DNA of 64,000 nucleotides, taken from the NCBI GenBank assembly GCA_023544645.1, contig JAMJFO010000002.1:62001-126000 (forward strand), in the 5' to 3' direction. Shown here in pieces: positions 16,697-24,630 of this stretch. The notes beneath the pieces were generated by a model. That model was not told the DNA's origin and ran no database searches. It was given only the letters and a program-made list of their open reading frames with translations. Positions within the stretch are counted from its first letter, which is position 1. Each line of letters begins with the position of its first letter. Source of the stretch: Desulfobulbaceae bacterium. Its GTDB lineage: Bacteria > Desulfobacterota > Desulfobulbia > Desulfobulbales > Desulfobulbaceae. Both the position numbers and the translations under genes were made by a program.

Positions 16697-17710
16697 ATGG
16701 CCAGCAACAATCTGCCTCCATTTATCACGGCTCTTCTCGACCAGTCGGTGTACCCCCACCAAGCGCTCGACATCCGCCTGGTTCAGACCCATATATCATT
16801 CGTCATTCTGGCGGGCGATTACGTGTACAAGTTCAAGAAGCCGGTGGATTTCGGTTTCCTCGATTTTTCCACCCTGGAAAAACGAAGGCACTGCTGCGAA
16901 CAGGAATTGCTTCTGAACCGGAGGCTTTGCCCGGATATCTACCTGGACCTGGTAACCGTCAACAGGGCGGGGGATGCCTACTGCCTGAACGGAGAGGGCG
17001 AGGTGGTGGAGTACGGGGTGAAAATGGCCAGAATGCCCGAAGAGCGGATGATGGTCAATATTATCAGGGCGGGTAAGCTTGAACACAGTCATATCGACAG
17101 CCTGGTGGAGGTGCTGGCGCCTTTTTACGAGCGGGCTGAGCGCAGCGCGGATATCGATCGTTTCGGAACTGCCGAAGCGGTGGGTGTCAATGTGCTGGAA
17201 AACTTTGACCAGACCAGGGATTTTGTCGGCAGTGATGCCCTTTCCCAGTATCAGTTTGATACTATAGCATCGTACGCCCGCGGAGTCCTCGCCCGCAGCG
17301 ATCTGTTCGCTGAACGGATCTCCCGGGGCCGGGTCCGCGATTGTCATGGTGATCTCTATTCCGCCAACATCTGTCTGGCCGACAAGGTATATATTTACGA
17401 CTGCATCGAGTTCAACCAGCGCTTCCGGTACTGTGACGTCGCCAGTGACGTGGGCTTTCTGGCAATGGATCTCGACTACTGGGGTCTGGAGGAGCTGTCG
17501 AACTACTGCATAGAACGTTTTACGAAGTTGTCTGGTGACGGAGGACTGGCGGAGATGCTAGATTTTTACAAGTGTTATCGTGCGTATGTTCGCGGCAAGA
17601 TCGGCTTGTTCACGGCCAATGATCCGGCTGTGGATGAGATCGTGCGGCAGCAGAACCTGGATGCCGCCGCCAAATACTTTCAGCTTGCGCAGCAATACAC
17701 AACCCGGTAA
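16697..17710 (+). CDS. Aminoglycoside-phosphotransferase-like kinase domain protein
   Basis: A 337-residue protein-kinase-like-fold enzyme. The ATP-binding lysine is probably in YVYKFKKPVDFGFLD; the catalytic loop is RDCHGDLYSANIC, with the HxD-N arrangement; the metal-binding Asp is in IYDCIEFN. This is the N-terminal module of a widespread bifunctional APH/P-loop kinase family in which it is normally fused to a small ATPase. Here the second half is a separate frame beginning 4 bp after this stop. The ribosome-binding site (GGAG) is 9 bp before ATG 16697. Substrate unknown; antibiotic resistance should not be assumed. Confidence 0.85.
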   Translation: MASNNLPPFITALLDQSVYPHQALDIRLVQTHISFVILAGDYVYKFKKPVDFGFLDFSTLEKRRHCCEQELLLNRRLCPDIYLDLVTVNRAGDAYCLNGEGEVVEYGVKMARMPEERMMVNIIRAGKLEHSHIDSLVEVLAPFYERAERSADIDRFGTAEAVGVNVLENFDQTRDFVGSDALSQYQFDTIASYARGVLARSDLFAERISRGRVRDCHGDLYSANICLADKVYIYDCIEFNQRFRYCDVASDVGFLAMDLDYWGLEELSNYCIERFTKLSGDGGLAEMLDFYKCYRAYVRGKIGLFTANDPAVDEIVRQQNLDAAAKYFQLAQQYTTR

Positions 17711-17714
17711 CAGG

Positions 17715-18275
17715 ATGCCCACGCTGTATGTATTTTTCGGCCTGATCGCGTCGGGAAAATCGACTCTTGCCGCGCGGTTTGCCGGGCGCCGTGATTTTGC
17801 CTATTTCAATACCGACCTGGTCCGAAAGGAGCTGGCCGGTATTGATCCGGTCAGCCGGCAGCCCGATAAGTTCAACAAGGGAATTTATACCAGGGAGTTT
17901 TCGCGCAAAACCTATCAGGAGTTGCTGGACCGGGCAGCGAATGAATTGAGGACTGGGCGCAGGGGAGTGGTCCTCGACGGTTCTTATGCCAGCAGGGAGG
18001 AGCGGGCCCGGGTGCTTGAGCTGGCAGCTTCAGTTGGCGCCGGTTGGGTGTTTATCCAGTGTGTCTGCAGCGACCAGGCGGTCCGGGAAAGACTGGCGGT
18101 CCGGGCGCGAGATCCCCTGGCGGTTTCGGATGGCCGTTGGGAGATATACCTGCGGCAGAAAGAACGTTTTCAACCGCCGTCGGAACTGGATCCGGCCGGC
18201 CTGATAACGGTGAATACGGAGCAATCCGTTGATGAGCTGGAAAAACAACTGGCGGCAACTTTGGATGCGCGGTAA
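17715..18275 (+). CDS. P-loop kinase/ATPase, second half of a normally fused APH-kinase pair
   Basis: A 186-residue P-loop protein with Walker A GLIASGKST near the N-terminus, followed by NTDLVRKELAGID and a lid-like region (RERLAVRARDPLAVSD). It resembles the gluconate-kinase/zeta-toxin-like domain that forms the C-terminus of bifunctional APH-like/ATP-binding proteins. The ATG lies 4 bp after the upstream stop and in a different frame, so it is either translationally coupled or separated by an old or sequencing frameshift. Its frame is also open for 135 bp into the upstream gene. Substrate unknown. Confidence 0.8.
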   Translation: MPTLYVFFGLIASGKSTLAARFAGRRDFAYFNTDLVRKELAGIDPVSRQPDKFNKGIYTREFSRKTYQELLDRAANELRTGRRGVVLDGSYASREERARVLELAASVGAGWVFIQCVCSDQAVRERLAVRARDPLAVSDGRWEIYLRQKERFQPPSELDPAGLITVNTEQSVDELEKQLAATLDAR

Positions 18276-18352
18276 AGAAGTTCCTTGCGGCATCTGGCCG
18301 CGGTAACCGTTTTATTTCGTATCGATAATTGAAGATAATAGAAGGTGAGATT

Positions 18353-18787
18353 ATGTATACCCGGATTTATTTTTTACGCTTTCCCAAGGAGACCTGCGAT
18401 AAACCGATAATCTATTTCCTGGTCACCCGCTTTGATGTTGAGTTCAATATCCTCAAGGCGGACATCCTGCCCCAGAGAGAAGGGATAATGATCATTGAAC
18501 TCAAAGGCAGCAGGGAGAATGTGCAGGAATCCTTGAGCTATCTCAAGGACCTCGGGGTCAAGGTGGAGCGACTGGCCGGTAAGATATGGCGCGATGAAAG
18601 CAAGTGCTTTCAATGCGGCGCCTGCACCGGCATCTGTCCGGTTGGCGCACTCTCGCTGCATCGGCCGGATATGGCCGTGATCTTTACCCCGGATAAGTGT
18701 ACGGGCTGCGGCCTCTGCGTCACCATCTGTCCGGTGCGGGCTATGGAGGTTTCCTTTGATGAGATTGTTGAGGATGCCCTGGTCTGA
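18353..18787 (+). CDS. NIL-domain ferredoxin (two 4Fe-4S)
   Basis: A 144-residue protein: residues 1-75 form a NIL domain (small ferredoxin-like regulatory fold, with TRFDVEFNILKADILPQREG), and residues 85-140 carry two [4Fe-4S] motifs, CFQCGACTGICPVGAL and CTGCGLCVTICPVRAM. In other genomes such proteins are linked to methionine or homocysteine metabolism in anaerobes (family knowledge). GAAGGTGAG 5 bp upstream supports ATG 18353. The stop abuts, with no gap, the stop of the convergent bamD gene. Confidence 0.92.
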   Translation: MYTRIYFLRFPKETCDKPIIYFLVTRFDVEFNILKADILPQREGIMIIELKGSRENVQESLSYLKDLGVKVERLAGKIWRDESKCFQCGACTGICPVGALSLHRPDMAVIFTPDKCTGCGLCVTICPVRAMEVSFDEIVEDALV

Positions 18788-19579
18788 TCACTCGTCCTGC
18801 TTTTCTTCTTCCTTTGCTCCGAACAACCGCCAATCGGGCATGGACAGGTTCGGCAGCCATCTGGAAAGACCGATCCTCGGCGGATCACCCGTTTCGATCT
18901 GCGCCAGCAGTTTCTCTGCTTTAGGGGCAACGGTGGAGTCAGGGTACATGGCCAGGATATACTTCAGCCTGTGCGCCGACTCGTCATACCTGTCTGTTTT
19001 CAGGTAAAAAATTGCAACAAAAAACTCGTGATTGACTAAAAACTCCCGGGCCGCCCGGATCCGGGCCTTTGCTTCGTTGGTATACGGTGAATCGGGATAG
19101 GCCCGCAACAGCCTGGAAAATGATTGAATGGCGTCTTTTGCTCCACTGGTATCCCGGTCTATCCGGTCGGCGCGGGCAAAGTCGCACATGCCGATCTGGA
19201 ACATGACGTAGGGGATTGCCTCATTTGTGGGGTGGCGTTCCTCAAACTGCTGATACAGGACCTTGGCTTCAAGGAAGTGATTCTGGTAGTAATGTGAGTC
19301 CGCCGCTTTCAGCTCAGCGAGCATCGCTTCGGGACTGAAAGGGTAACGGTCGAGTATTTCCTCAAAGCTTTCCAGGGCGGAGTGGTAACTGCCTACGTTA
19401 AAGGCGTCCATGCCTTCGACCGCGAGACTTGCGGCCGATTTCTGCACAGTTGAAGAGTCGCTGAACCCGAACCATTCCGAAAGGGTTGCGCATCCCGTAA
19501 GAGAAATTGTCAGGAAAAGAAGAAGAACAAGCGGCGCCAGACGGCTGGTAACTGAAAAGTGGTTAAAAAAACGTGTCAT
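18788..19579 (-). CDS. bamD: Outer-membrane protein assembly factor BamD (lipoprotein)
   Basis: A lipoprotein of the BAM complex that inserts beta-barrel proteins into the outer membrane. From ATG 19579 the protein is 263 residues with a basic N-terminus, a hydrophobic segment (LAPLVLLLFLTISL) and a lipobox ending at Cys30 (SLTGC). TPR repeats follow: GMDAFNVGSYHSALESFEEI, then FLEAKVLYQQFEERHP and SPYTNEAKARIRAAREFLVN, the last being typical of BamD. An upstream in-frame start would put extra charged residues before the signal, so 19579 with AGGAA is preferred. It follows trxA and trxB on the same strand. Confidence 0.93.
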   Translation of the reverse strand: MTRFFNHFSVTSRLAPLVLLLFLTISLTGCATLSEWFGFSDSSTVQKSAASLAVEGMDAFNVGSYHSALESFEEILDRYPFSPEAMLAELKAADSHYYQNHFLEAKVLYQQFEERHPTNEAIPYVMFQIGMCDFARADRIDRDTSGAKDAIQSFSRLLRAYPDSPYTNEAKARIRAAREFLVNHEFFVAIFYLKTDRYDESAHRLKYILAMYPDSTVAPKAEKLLAQIETGDPPRIGLSRWLPNLSMPDWRLFGAKEEEKQDE

Positions 19580-19692
19580 GGTCGTTCCTGAATGCTGCGC
19601 CATACGCAATGGCCGTTTACCTGGAGACAGAAGTCGGATGCGATTGAATCTTGTAATTTGCAATATAAAGAGTGACGTGCGGGATGCCGCTG

Positions 19693-20622
19693 TTACAGGT
19701 TTGCCAGAAAATGTTCAGCTGAAAGTTCTGCTGTGGCACCTTCCCCGGCAGCATTGACAACCTGCCTGAAATTTTTACTGCGAATATCGCCTGCCGCAAA
19801 GACGCCGGGCAGGCTGGTTCTCATTTCAGTATCGGTAACGATAAATCCATATGTATCTTTTTCCAGGCTTTCCATCGGCAGCAGTTCGTTGTTTGGATCA
19901 ACGCCGATCAGAATAAATATACCGGTAACCTCGAGGATGGATTCGGTTCCGTCCTTGTGAGCCAGCACCAGATGTTGCACGCCGTTTTCGCCGCCTTGTA
20001 TCTCCGTTACTTCGGCGTTGAAGATAAACTCTATTTTATTGTTGGCAAATGCTTTTTCCTGGACAATTTGTGTTGCCCGGAGTTCCTCCCTCCTGTGGAT
20101 GACCGTAACCTTGCGGGCGAATTTGGCCAGATGCACTGCTTCCTGGATAGCAGTGTTTCCTCCGCCAACCACGGCAATTTCCTGGTCTTTATAAAAAGGG
20201 GCGTCACAGGTGGCGCAGTAGGATACGCCTCTGCCGGTAAAGTCCTTTTCGCCGGGGATGTTAAGTTTGCCGGGGCTGCCGCCGGTACAGATGATGATAC
20301 TCTGGGCAGACAGGGGTTTACCGTTTTCCAGATGAAGGATCTTGATTTTTTCCTGGAGGTCAACGGAAGAGACATTGGCTATCATGGTTTCCAGTTCAAA
20401 ACGGGCCGCATGGGAGGTCATTTTTTCAACCAGTTCAAAACCGGAAATGCCTTCAATAAAGCCCGGATAATTGTCTATCCAGTCGGTGGTCAGGACCTGG
20501 CCGCCCAGAGCTCCTTTTTCCACGAGCAGACACCGCAGTCGGGCACGGGCGGCATATAATCCCGCGGTCAGTCCAGCCGGACCGCCTCCGATTATAATCA
20601 GCTGGTAATCAGCAGTCTGCAT
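19693..20622 (-). CDS. trxB: Thioredoxin-disulfide reductase
   Basis: A flavoprotein that passes electrons from NADPH to thioredoxin. The 309-residue protein has the FAD motif IIGGGPAGLTAG at the N-terminus, the redox-active CATC (Cys136 and Cys139) and the second dinucleotide site AVVGGGNTAIQEA. It closes with the FAD-binding GVFAAGDIRSKNFRQV. Length and order are those of low-molecular-weight bacterial TrxB. It starts 55 bp after the trxA stop, so the pair is probably co-transcribed. Confidence 0.96.
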   Translation of the reverse strand: MQTADYQLIIIGGGPAGLTAGLYAARARLRCLLVEKGALGGQVLTTDWIDNYPGFIEGISGFELVEKMTSHAARFELETMIANVSSVDLQEKIKILHLENGKPLSAQSIIICTGGSPGKLNIPGEKDFTGRGVSYCATCDAPFYKDQEIAVVGGGNTAIQEAVHLAKFARKVTVIHRREELRATQIVQEKAFANNKIEFIFNAEVTEIQGGENGVQHLVLAHKDGTESILEVTGIFILIGVDPNNELLPMESLEKDTYGFIVTDTEMRTSLPGVFAAGDIRSKNFRQVVNAAGEGATAELSAEHFLANL

Positions 20623-20677
20623 GGGCAGGGATCGAACGCTTCAGTGGGGCGGTGGCAGGGAGGAATGATTACAAAAA

Positions 20678-21007
20678 TCAAACCGCCTTGCCGATCAGTT
20701 CGGTAAGCTGCGCCTTGCCGACAGCTCCGGTTATCTGGTCCACTTTTTCGCCATCCTTGAAGAGAATCAGGGTAGGGATAGCTCGAATACCGTATTTTCC
20801 AGGGGTCGCCGGATTGTCATCAACATTCATTTTAACGATGGAGAGTTTGCCGTCGTATTCCTGGGCAAGTTCATCGATCACCGGTCCGATGGCTTTGCAG
20901 GGACCGCACCATGGCGCCCAGAAATCAACCAGACATGGGAGGTCTCCCTGCAGGACTTTGCTGTCGAATTCACTGTCGGAAATTTGCATTACCTTGTCAC
21001 TTGCCAT
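20678..21007 (-). CDS. trxA: Thioredoxin
   Basis: A 109-residue cytoplasmic thioredoxin with the active site WAPWCGPCK (Cys34 and Cys37), the conserved cis-proline region (IRAIPTLILF) and the usual central strand (IVKMNVDDNP). The AAGGAG ribosome-binding site decides the start: it touches an upstream ATG (21016) directly but lies 9 bp before ATG 21007, so the latter is chosen. It is the first gene of a trxA-trxB(-bamD) unit. Confidence 0.95.
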   Translation of the reverse strand: MASDKVMQISDSEFDSKVLQGDLPCLVDFWAPWCGPCKAIGPVIDELAQEYDGKLSIVKMNVDDNPATPGKYGIRAIPTLILFKDGEKVDQITGAVGKAQLTELIGKAV

Positions 21008-21246
21008 GATTGTCATCTCCTTGCATACTTTTGCCGGCGGGGTAAAACCGGGCCGCCCGGGCTGATTTTAAAGCATTCATTACAAATAGAATTTTGCGCT
21101 ACCCCATTACTCTACATTGCACGACGTATGGTGACAAGGAAAAATTCCAGGTCCGGGATTATGCCGTCCGTGATGCTGTTGCACGGTGAGAGACAGACTG
21201 TGGCCGGCCCTGCCGGTGTCCGGACGGGGTGATTTGTTTTTTCGTT

Positions 21247-21276
21247 TTGACAGATGAAAAAAAGCCATGCTATAGT
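21247..21276 (+). promoter_or_regulatory. Sigma-70-type promoter for hemL
   Basis: A perfect -35 TTGACA (21247-21252), an 18-bp spacer and a good -10 TATAGT (21271-21276) lie 46 bp before the hemL ATG. This is the clearest housekeeping promoter in the window. The remaining 21008-21240 gap upstream, between divergent trxA and hemL, holds no gene I can support. Confidence 0.8.
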
Positions 21277-21322
21277 CTGCTGAATCATTTCCGCAACCAG
21301 TGCTCAAAATGAGGTATTTTCG

Positions 21323-22612
21323 ATGAAGACAGATCTTTCGGCAGAGTATTTTTCCAGGGCCCGAACAGTGATTCCCGGAGGGGTGAACAGCCCGGTCCGC
21401 GCCTGCAAATCCGTGGGCTGCGACCCGCTGTTTGTCCAGAAAGCCAGCGGCGCGACTGTCACCGATGTAGATGGCAACGAATTTATTGATTTTGTCGGTT
21501 CGTGGGGCCCCATGATCCTGGGACATGCTCATCCGGCAGTCGTTGAGGCCGTGCGGGAAACAGCACTGGATGGCACAAGTTTCGGTGCTCCCACGCCCCT
21601 TGAAGTAGAGCTGGCCGAATTGGTCTGCGATTCGGTTCCGTCCCTGGAGAAAGTCCGGTTCGTCAATTCCGGGACCGAAGCCACCATGAGTGCAATTCGT
21701 CTGGCGCGCGGGTTTACCGGGCGCAATGTGGTGGTCAAGTTTGACGGCTGCTACCACGGACATGCTGATTCGTTTCTGGTCAAGGCCGGCTCCGGAGTCA
21801 TTACCCTTGGCATTCCAGGCAGCCCCGGAGTGCCGGAGGATATCGTCAAAAATACTCTTTCCATTCCCTATAATGATGTTGATACCCTGGAAAAGACTCT
21901 GCGCGATGACAGCCTCGATATCGCCTGCGTTATTGTTGAACCCGTGGCCGGCAACATGGGCGTTATTGTCCCGGAAATGCATTTTCTCAAGACCCTGCGC
22001 GAGTTGACCAGGGAAATGGGCATTATTCTGATTTTTGACGAGGTTATCACCGGTTTCCGCCTGGCCCTTGGCGGGGCTCAGGAGCGGTTCGGCATCATGC
22101 CGGACCTGACCTGCCTGGGCAAGATTATCGGCGGTGGACTGCCGGTAGGCGCCTATGGCGGCCGAAAGGATATCATGGACACTGTTGCCCCGGATGGCCC
22201 GGTTTACCAGGCTGGTACGCTGTCCGGCAATCCGCTGGCCATGGCCGCCGGTCTTGCGCTGGTCAAGGAGCTTCGCAAACCCGGATTTTATGATGCCCTT
22301 GAGGAAAAAAGCGATTTTTTTGCCGCAGAGCTTGCGCGAATAGGCGCAAGTGCCAACATTCCCACCGTACTCAATCGAATCGGCTCGATGATGACCTGCT
22401 TTTTCAGTGAAGATCCGGTCGTTGATTTTGTATCGGCCATGAAGGCGGATACCGATCGCTACGGACGCCACTTTCGTCAGATGCTGGAAGGGGGTATCTG
22501 GCTTGCTCCATCACAGTTCGAAGCAGCATTCGTATCGGCCGCGCATGACCGCTCACAGCTGGAAAAGGCACTGAATATGACTGAATCGTCATTCAAAAAA
22601 TTAGCGGATTAG
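21323..22612 (+). CDS. hemL: Glutamate-1-semialdehyde 2,1-aminomutase
   Basis: A PLP enzyme that makes 5-aminolevulinate in the C5 tetrapyrrole pathway, feeding siroheme, haem and cobalamin. The 429-residue length is typical. Seen are VIPGGVNSPVRACK at the N-terminus, FVNSGTEATMSAIRLARG, the PLP-Asp in LIFDEVITGFR, and the PLP lysine (about Lys267) in LGKIIGGGLPVGAYGG. A strong promoter precedes it. It lies 81 bp before the F0 operon in the same direction. Confidence 0.97.
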   Translation: MKTDLSAEYFSRARTVIPGGVNSPVRACKSVGCDPLFVQKASGATVTDVDGNEFIDFVGSWGPMILGHAHPAVVEAVRETALDGTSFGAPTPLEVELAELVCDSVPSLEKVRFVNSGTEATMSAIRLARGFTGRNVVVKFDGCYHGHADSFLVKAGSGVITLGIPGSPGVPEDIVKNTLSIPYNDVDTLEKTLRDDSLDIACVIVEPVAGNMGVIVPEMHFLKTLRELTREMGIILIFDEVITGFRLALGGAQERFGIMPDLTCLGKIIGGGLPVGAYGGRKDIMDTVAPDGPVYQAGTLSGNPLAMAAGLALVKELRKPGFYDALEEKSDFFAAELARIGASANIPTVLNRIGSMMTCFFSEDPVVDFVSAMKADTDRYGRHFRQMLEGGIWLAPSQFEAAFVSAAHDRSQLEKALNMTESSFKKLAD

Positions 22613-22693
22613 TAAAAAAATCATTGCGTTTGAATGCTTGTCGTGATACCACTGAAACGCTTTAATCTCCTTGGAGGGGATGGGGAGTGATCC

Positions 22694-22924
22694 ATGTCAG
22701 AAACACGAAAGGAAATCTTCCGGCAACTCGGGGTCTACAGCCATGTCGGCATGACCTTTGTCTTCTCCATATTTATCGGGTTAGGGATCGGCTGGTACCT
22801 TGACAACAAGGTTTTTGACGGTAAAACTGCTCCCTGGCTGACGTTTATTTTTTTGGCATTTGGCATTGCGGCCGGGTTCAGAAATCTCTGGCAGCTGAGC
22901 AAACGGATATCGGATGAAAAATAA
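22694..22924 (+). CDS. atpZ: AtpZ/AtpI-family small membrane protein
   Basis: A 76-residue inner-membrane protein with two membrane helices (VGMTFVFSIFIGLGIGWYL and WLTFIFLAFGIAAGFRNLW). AtpZ proteins accompany AtpI ahead of ATP-synthase genes and help c-ring assembly or ion supply. The GGGGAG ribosome-binding site is 7 bp upstream. The 3' end overlaps the next gene (ATG 22914) by 11 bp. It is the first gene of the F0 operon. Confidence 0.88.
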   Translation: MSETRKEIFRQLGVYSHVGMTFVFSIFIGLGIGWYLDNKVFDGKTAPWLTFIFLAFGIAAGFRNLWQLSKRISDEK

Positions 22925-23384
22925 TCAGCAGGATAGTATGGATTGTGCGAACATGGCGGCAGAGGCGGGTTCGACTCTGCTCAGGCATGTGCAGCGCTTC
23001 AACTGGATGCTGCTGGCGGTGTTGACAGCCGGTTCCTGGTATATATTTTCCGTGACCCTGGCACAAAGTATCCTGATTGGAGGATTGCTGGCCAGTGTCA
23101 GTTTTTTCATGCTGCGGCGGGATGTCGATCTGTTCATGGTCAACTTCAGCCAGGCCGGCATGAACTGGCGGGCGGTCAAGAAACTGGAAAAAATCAAGTT
23201 CTTCCTTAAGTTTTATGGCCGGTTGGCAGTGCTGGCTGTTGTAATGTACCTGTTGATAACCAGGGTGAGCATTGATATCGTCGGTCTGGTCATAGGCCTG
23301 TCGACCATCATGCTCAGCGTTGTTATCGTCGTTTTGAGCAAGGGGAGCATGCTTCTCTCTACACAACGTTTTAAAGGGGCGTAG
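22914..23384 (+). CDS. atpI: ATP synthase subunit I (AtpI-like assembly protein)
   Basis: A 156-residue membrane protein with four predicted helices (from WMLLAVLTAGSWYIF to IMLSVVIVVL), matching the ATP-synthase I family that sits between atpZ and atpB. It is thought to assist assembly of the c ring or interact with subunit a. The start is inside the atpZ 3' end, so translation is coupled. Sequence conservation in this family is low; the call rests mostly on topology and position. Confidence 0.82.
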   Translation: MKNNQQDSMDCANMAAEAGSTLLRHVQRFNWMLLAVLTAGSWYIFSVTLAQSILIGGLLASVSFFMLRRDVDLFMVNFSQAGMNWRAVKKLEKIKFFLKFYGRLAVLAVVMYLLITRVSIDIVGLVIGLSTIMLSVVIVVLSKGSMLLSTQRFKGA

Positions 23385-23388
23385 TTTT

Positions 23389-24111
23389 ATGGAACATCCA
23401 ATTCTATTTATCAACGTTATTCTTGAGGCATTGGGCCTGCCGGTACCGCACACCCCCACGGGGCACGGACTGCTGGAGCAGTTATGCACGCCGTATATGA
23501 CCTACACCTGGCTGGTCATGGCTTTCTGGATCATTGTGCCCAAGCTGACCATGGGGCGGATGGAAATCATCCCCAACAAGGGGCAGAATTTCTGGGAAGT
23601 CCTCATCGGCGGTCTTGAAAACTTTGTTGCCGAAAACATGGGCCGCGAACGCGCGCGCATGCTTTTTCCCTTTCTGGCGACCTTTTTCCTCTATATTGTC
23701 GTGGCCAATATGATCGGGCTGATACCCGGTTTCATGTCGCCGACCTCGAACCTGAATATTACCCTGGGAATGACCATCATGGTCTGGGTTGTTCACCATA
23801 TCCTGGGCATACGCTATCACGGCGTAGGTTATATCAAGCATTTCATGGGGCCGGTCCCGGTGCTCGTTCCCTTCATGCTCATCATTGAGCTGATTTCAAA
23901 CTTTGCCCGGCTGTTGTCACTCTCCATGCGACTTTTTGGCAATATCATGGCCAAGGAAACCCTGCTTTCGGTTCTGTTTATGCTGGCCGGGGCCTATTTT
24001 GCTCCGCTGCCGATACTGGTCCTTGGCGTCCTGGTGTCCCTGATCCAGGCCCTTGTTTTCACCCTGCTTTCGGTTCTGTACTGCGCACAGGCCATGGAAC
24101 ATGCTCATTGA
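23389..24111 (+). CDS. atpB: F0F1 ATP synthase subunit a
   Basis: An integral membrane ion-channel subunit of F0. The 240-residue protein has the family's hallmark helix with the essential Arg in LISNFARLLSLSMRLFGNIM, the conserved NMIGLIPGF and a C-terminal hydrophobic pair (ILVLGVLVSLIQALVFTLL). The AAAGGGG ribosome-binding site is 9 bp upstream of ATG 23389. The c subunit follows after 85 bp. Confidence 0.95.
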   Translation: MEHPILFINVILEALGLPVPHTPTGHGLLEQLCTPYMTYTWLVMAFWIIVPKLTMGRMEIIPNKGQNFWEVLIGGLENFVAENMGRERARMLFPFLATFFLYIVVANMIGLIPGFMSPTSNLNITLGMTIMVWVVHHILGIRYHGVGYIKHFMGPVPVLVPFMLIIELISNFARLLSLSMRLFGNIMAKETLLSVLFMLAGAYFAPLPILVLGVLVSLIQALVFTLLSVLYCAQAMEHAH

Positions 24112-24196
24112 CAGTATGCAGTGCATCCATAAATATATATTGATCAAGTTTTACGAAGAAGGCCAAATATAAATCAACGTTAGGAGGAAATTCACA

Positions 24197-24457
24197 ATGG
24201 ATAAAATTCATCTCGCGCTTGTCTGTATCGGTGCCGCACATGCAATCGGTTTTGCCGGGCTCGGCGCCGGCATTGGTATGGGTCATGGTCTCAATGGCGC
24301 CTGCTCCGGTGTTGCCCGCAACCCCGAAGCCAAAGGTGCTATCACCACCACCATGATCCTTGGTATGGCCCTGGTTGAGTCCATCGCCATTTATGGTCTG
24401 GTTATCGCATTTATCCTGCTGTACGCAAACCCCTTCGCGGATGCGCTGCTTGGCTAG
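24197..24457 (+). CDS. atpE: F0F1 ATP synthase subunit c
   Basis: An 86-residue hairpin proteolipid of the rotor ring. The first helix has GAGIGMGHGLNGA, the polar loop is ARNPEAKG, and the second helix carries the ion-binding Glu61 in GMALVESIAIYGLVIAF. The Glu-Ser and Tyr66 resemble Na+-type rings such as Ilyobacter, but the Gln of the first helix needed for the Na+ site is Met28 here, so proton coupling is more likely (inference). The ribosome-binding site is AGGAGG. It is the last gene of the unit, followed by a terminator. No F1 genes or subunit b lie nearby; they must be encoded elsewhere. Confidence 0.95.
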   Translation: MDKIHLALVCIGAAHAIGFAGLGAGIGMGHGLNGACSGVARNPEAKGAITTTMILGMALVESIAIYGLVIAFILLYANPFADALLG

Positions 24458-24490
24458 TCAGCACAACTAGGAAGGAGATCATTGGATCAA

Positions 24491-24521
24491 AAGGGCTGCG
24501 GTATTCTGCAGCCCTTTTTTT
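24491..24521 (+). terminator. Intrinsic terminator after atpE
   Basis: AAGGGCTGC (24491-24499) pairs with GCAGCCCTT, leaving a loop of about 8 nt, and the stem runs into a T-tract up to 24521. This closes the F0 operon 34 bp after the atpE stop. Confidence 0.92.
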
Positions 24522-24630
24522 GTTGGTTCCCTGACAACTATAGATGTATACTCTCGGCCTACGAGACATGAGCTGCGCCCGCAAAAGCCATTTTATGCCA
24601 TTCCCATAACAATTTTCAATAATAGAGGTA

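Noticed and set aside
16697-18275. Aminoglycoside resistance gene
   Set aside because: The APH-like fold is shared with many housekeeping kinases, and the partner P-loop domain points to that family.
21107-22471. 454-aa minus-strand ORF
   Set aside because: It is antisense to hemL, which has every family motif.
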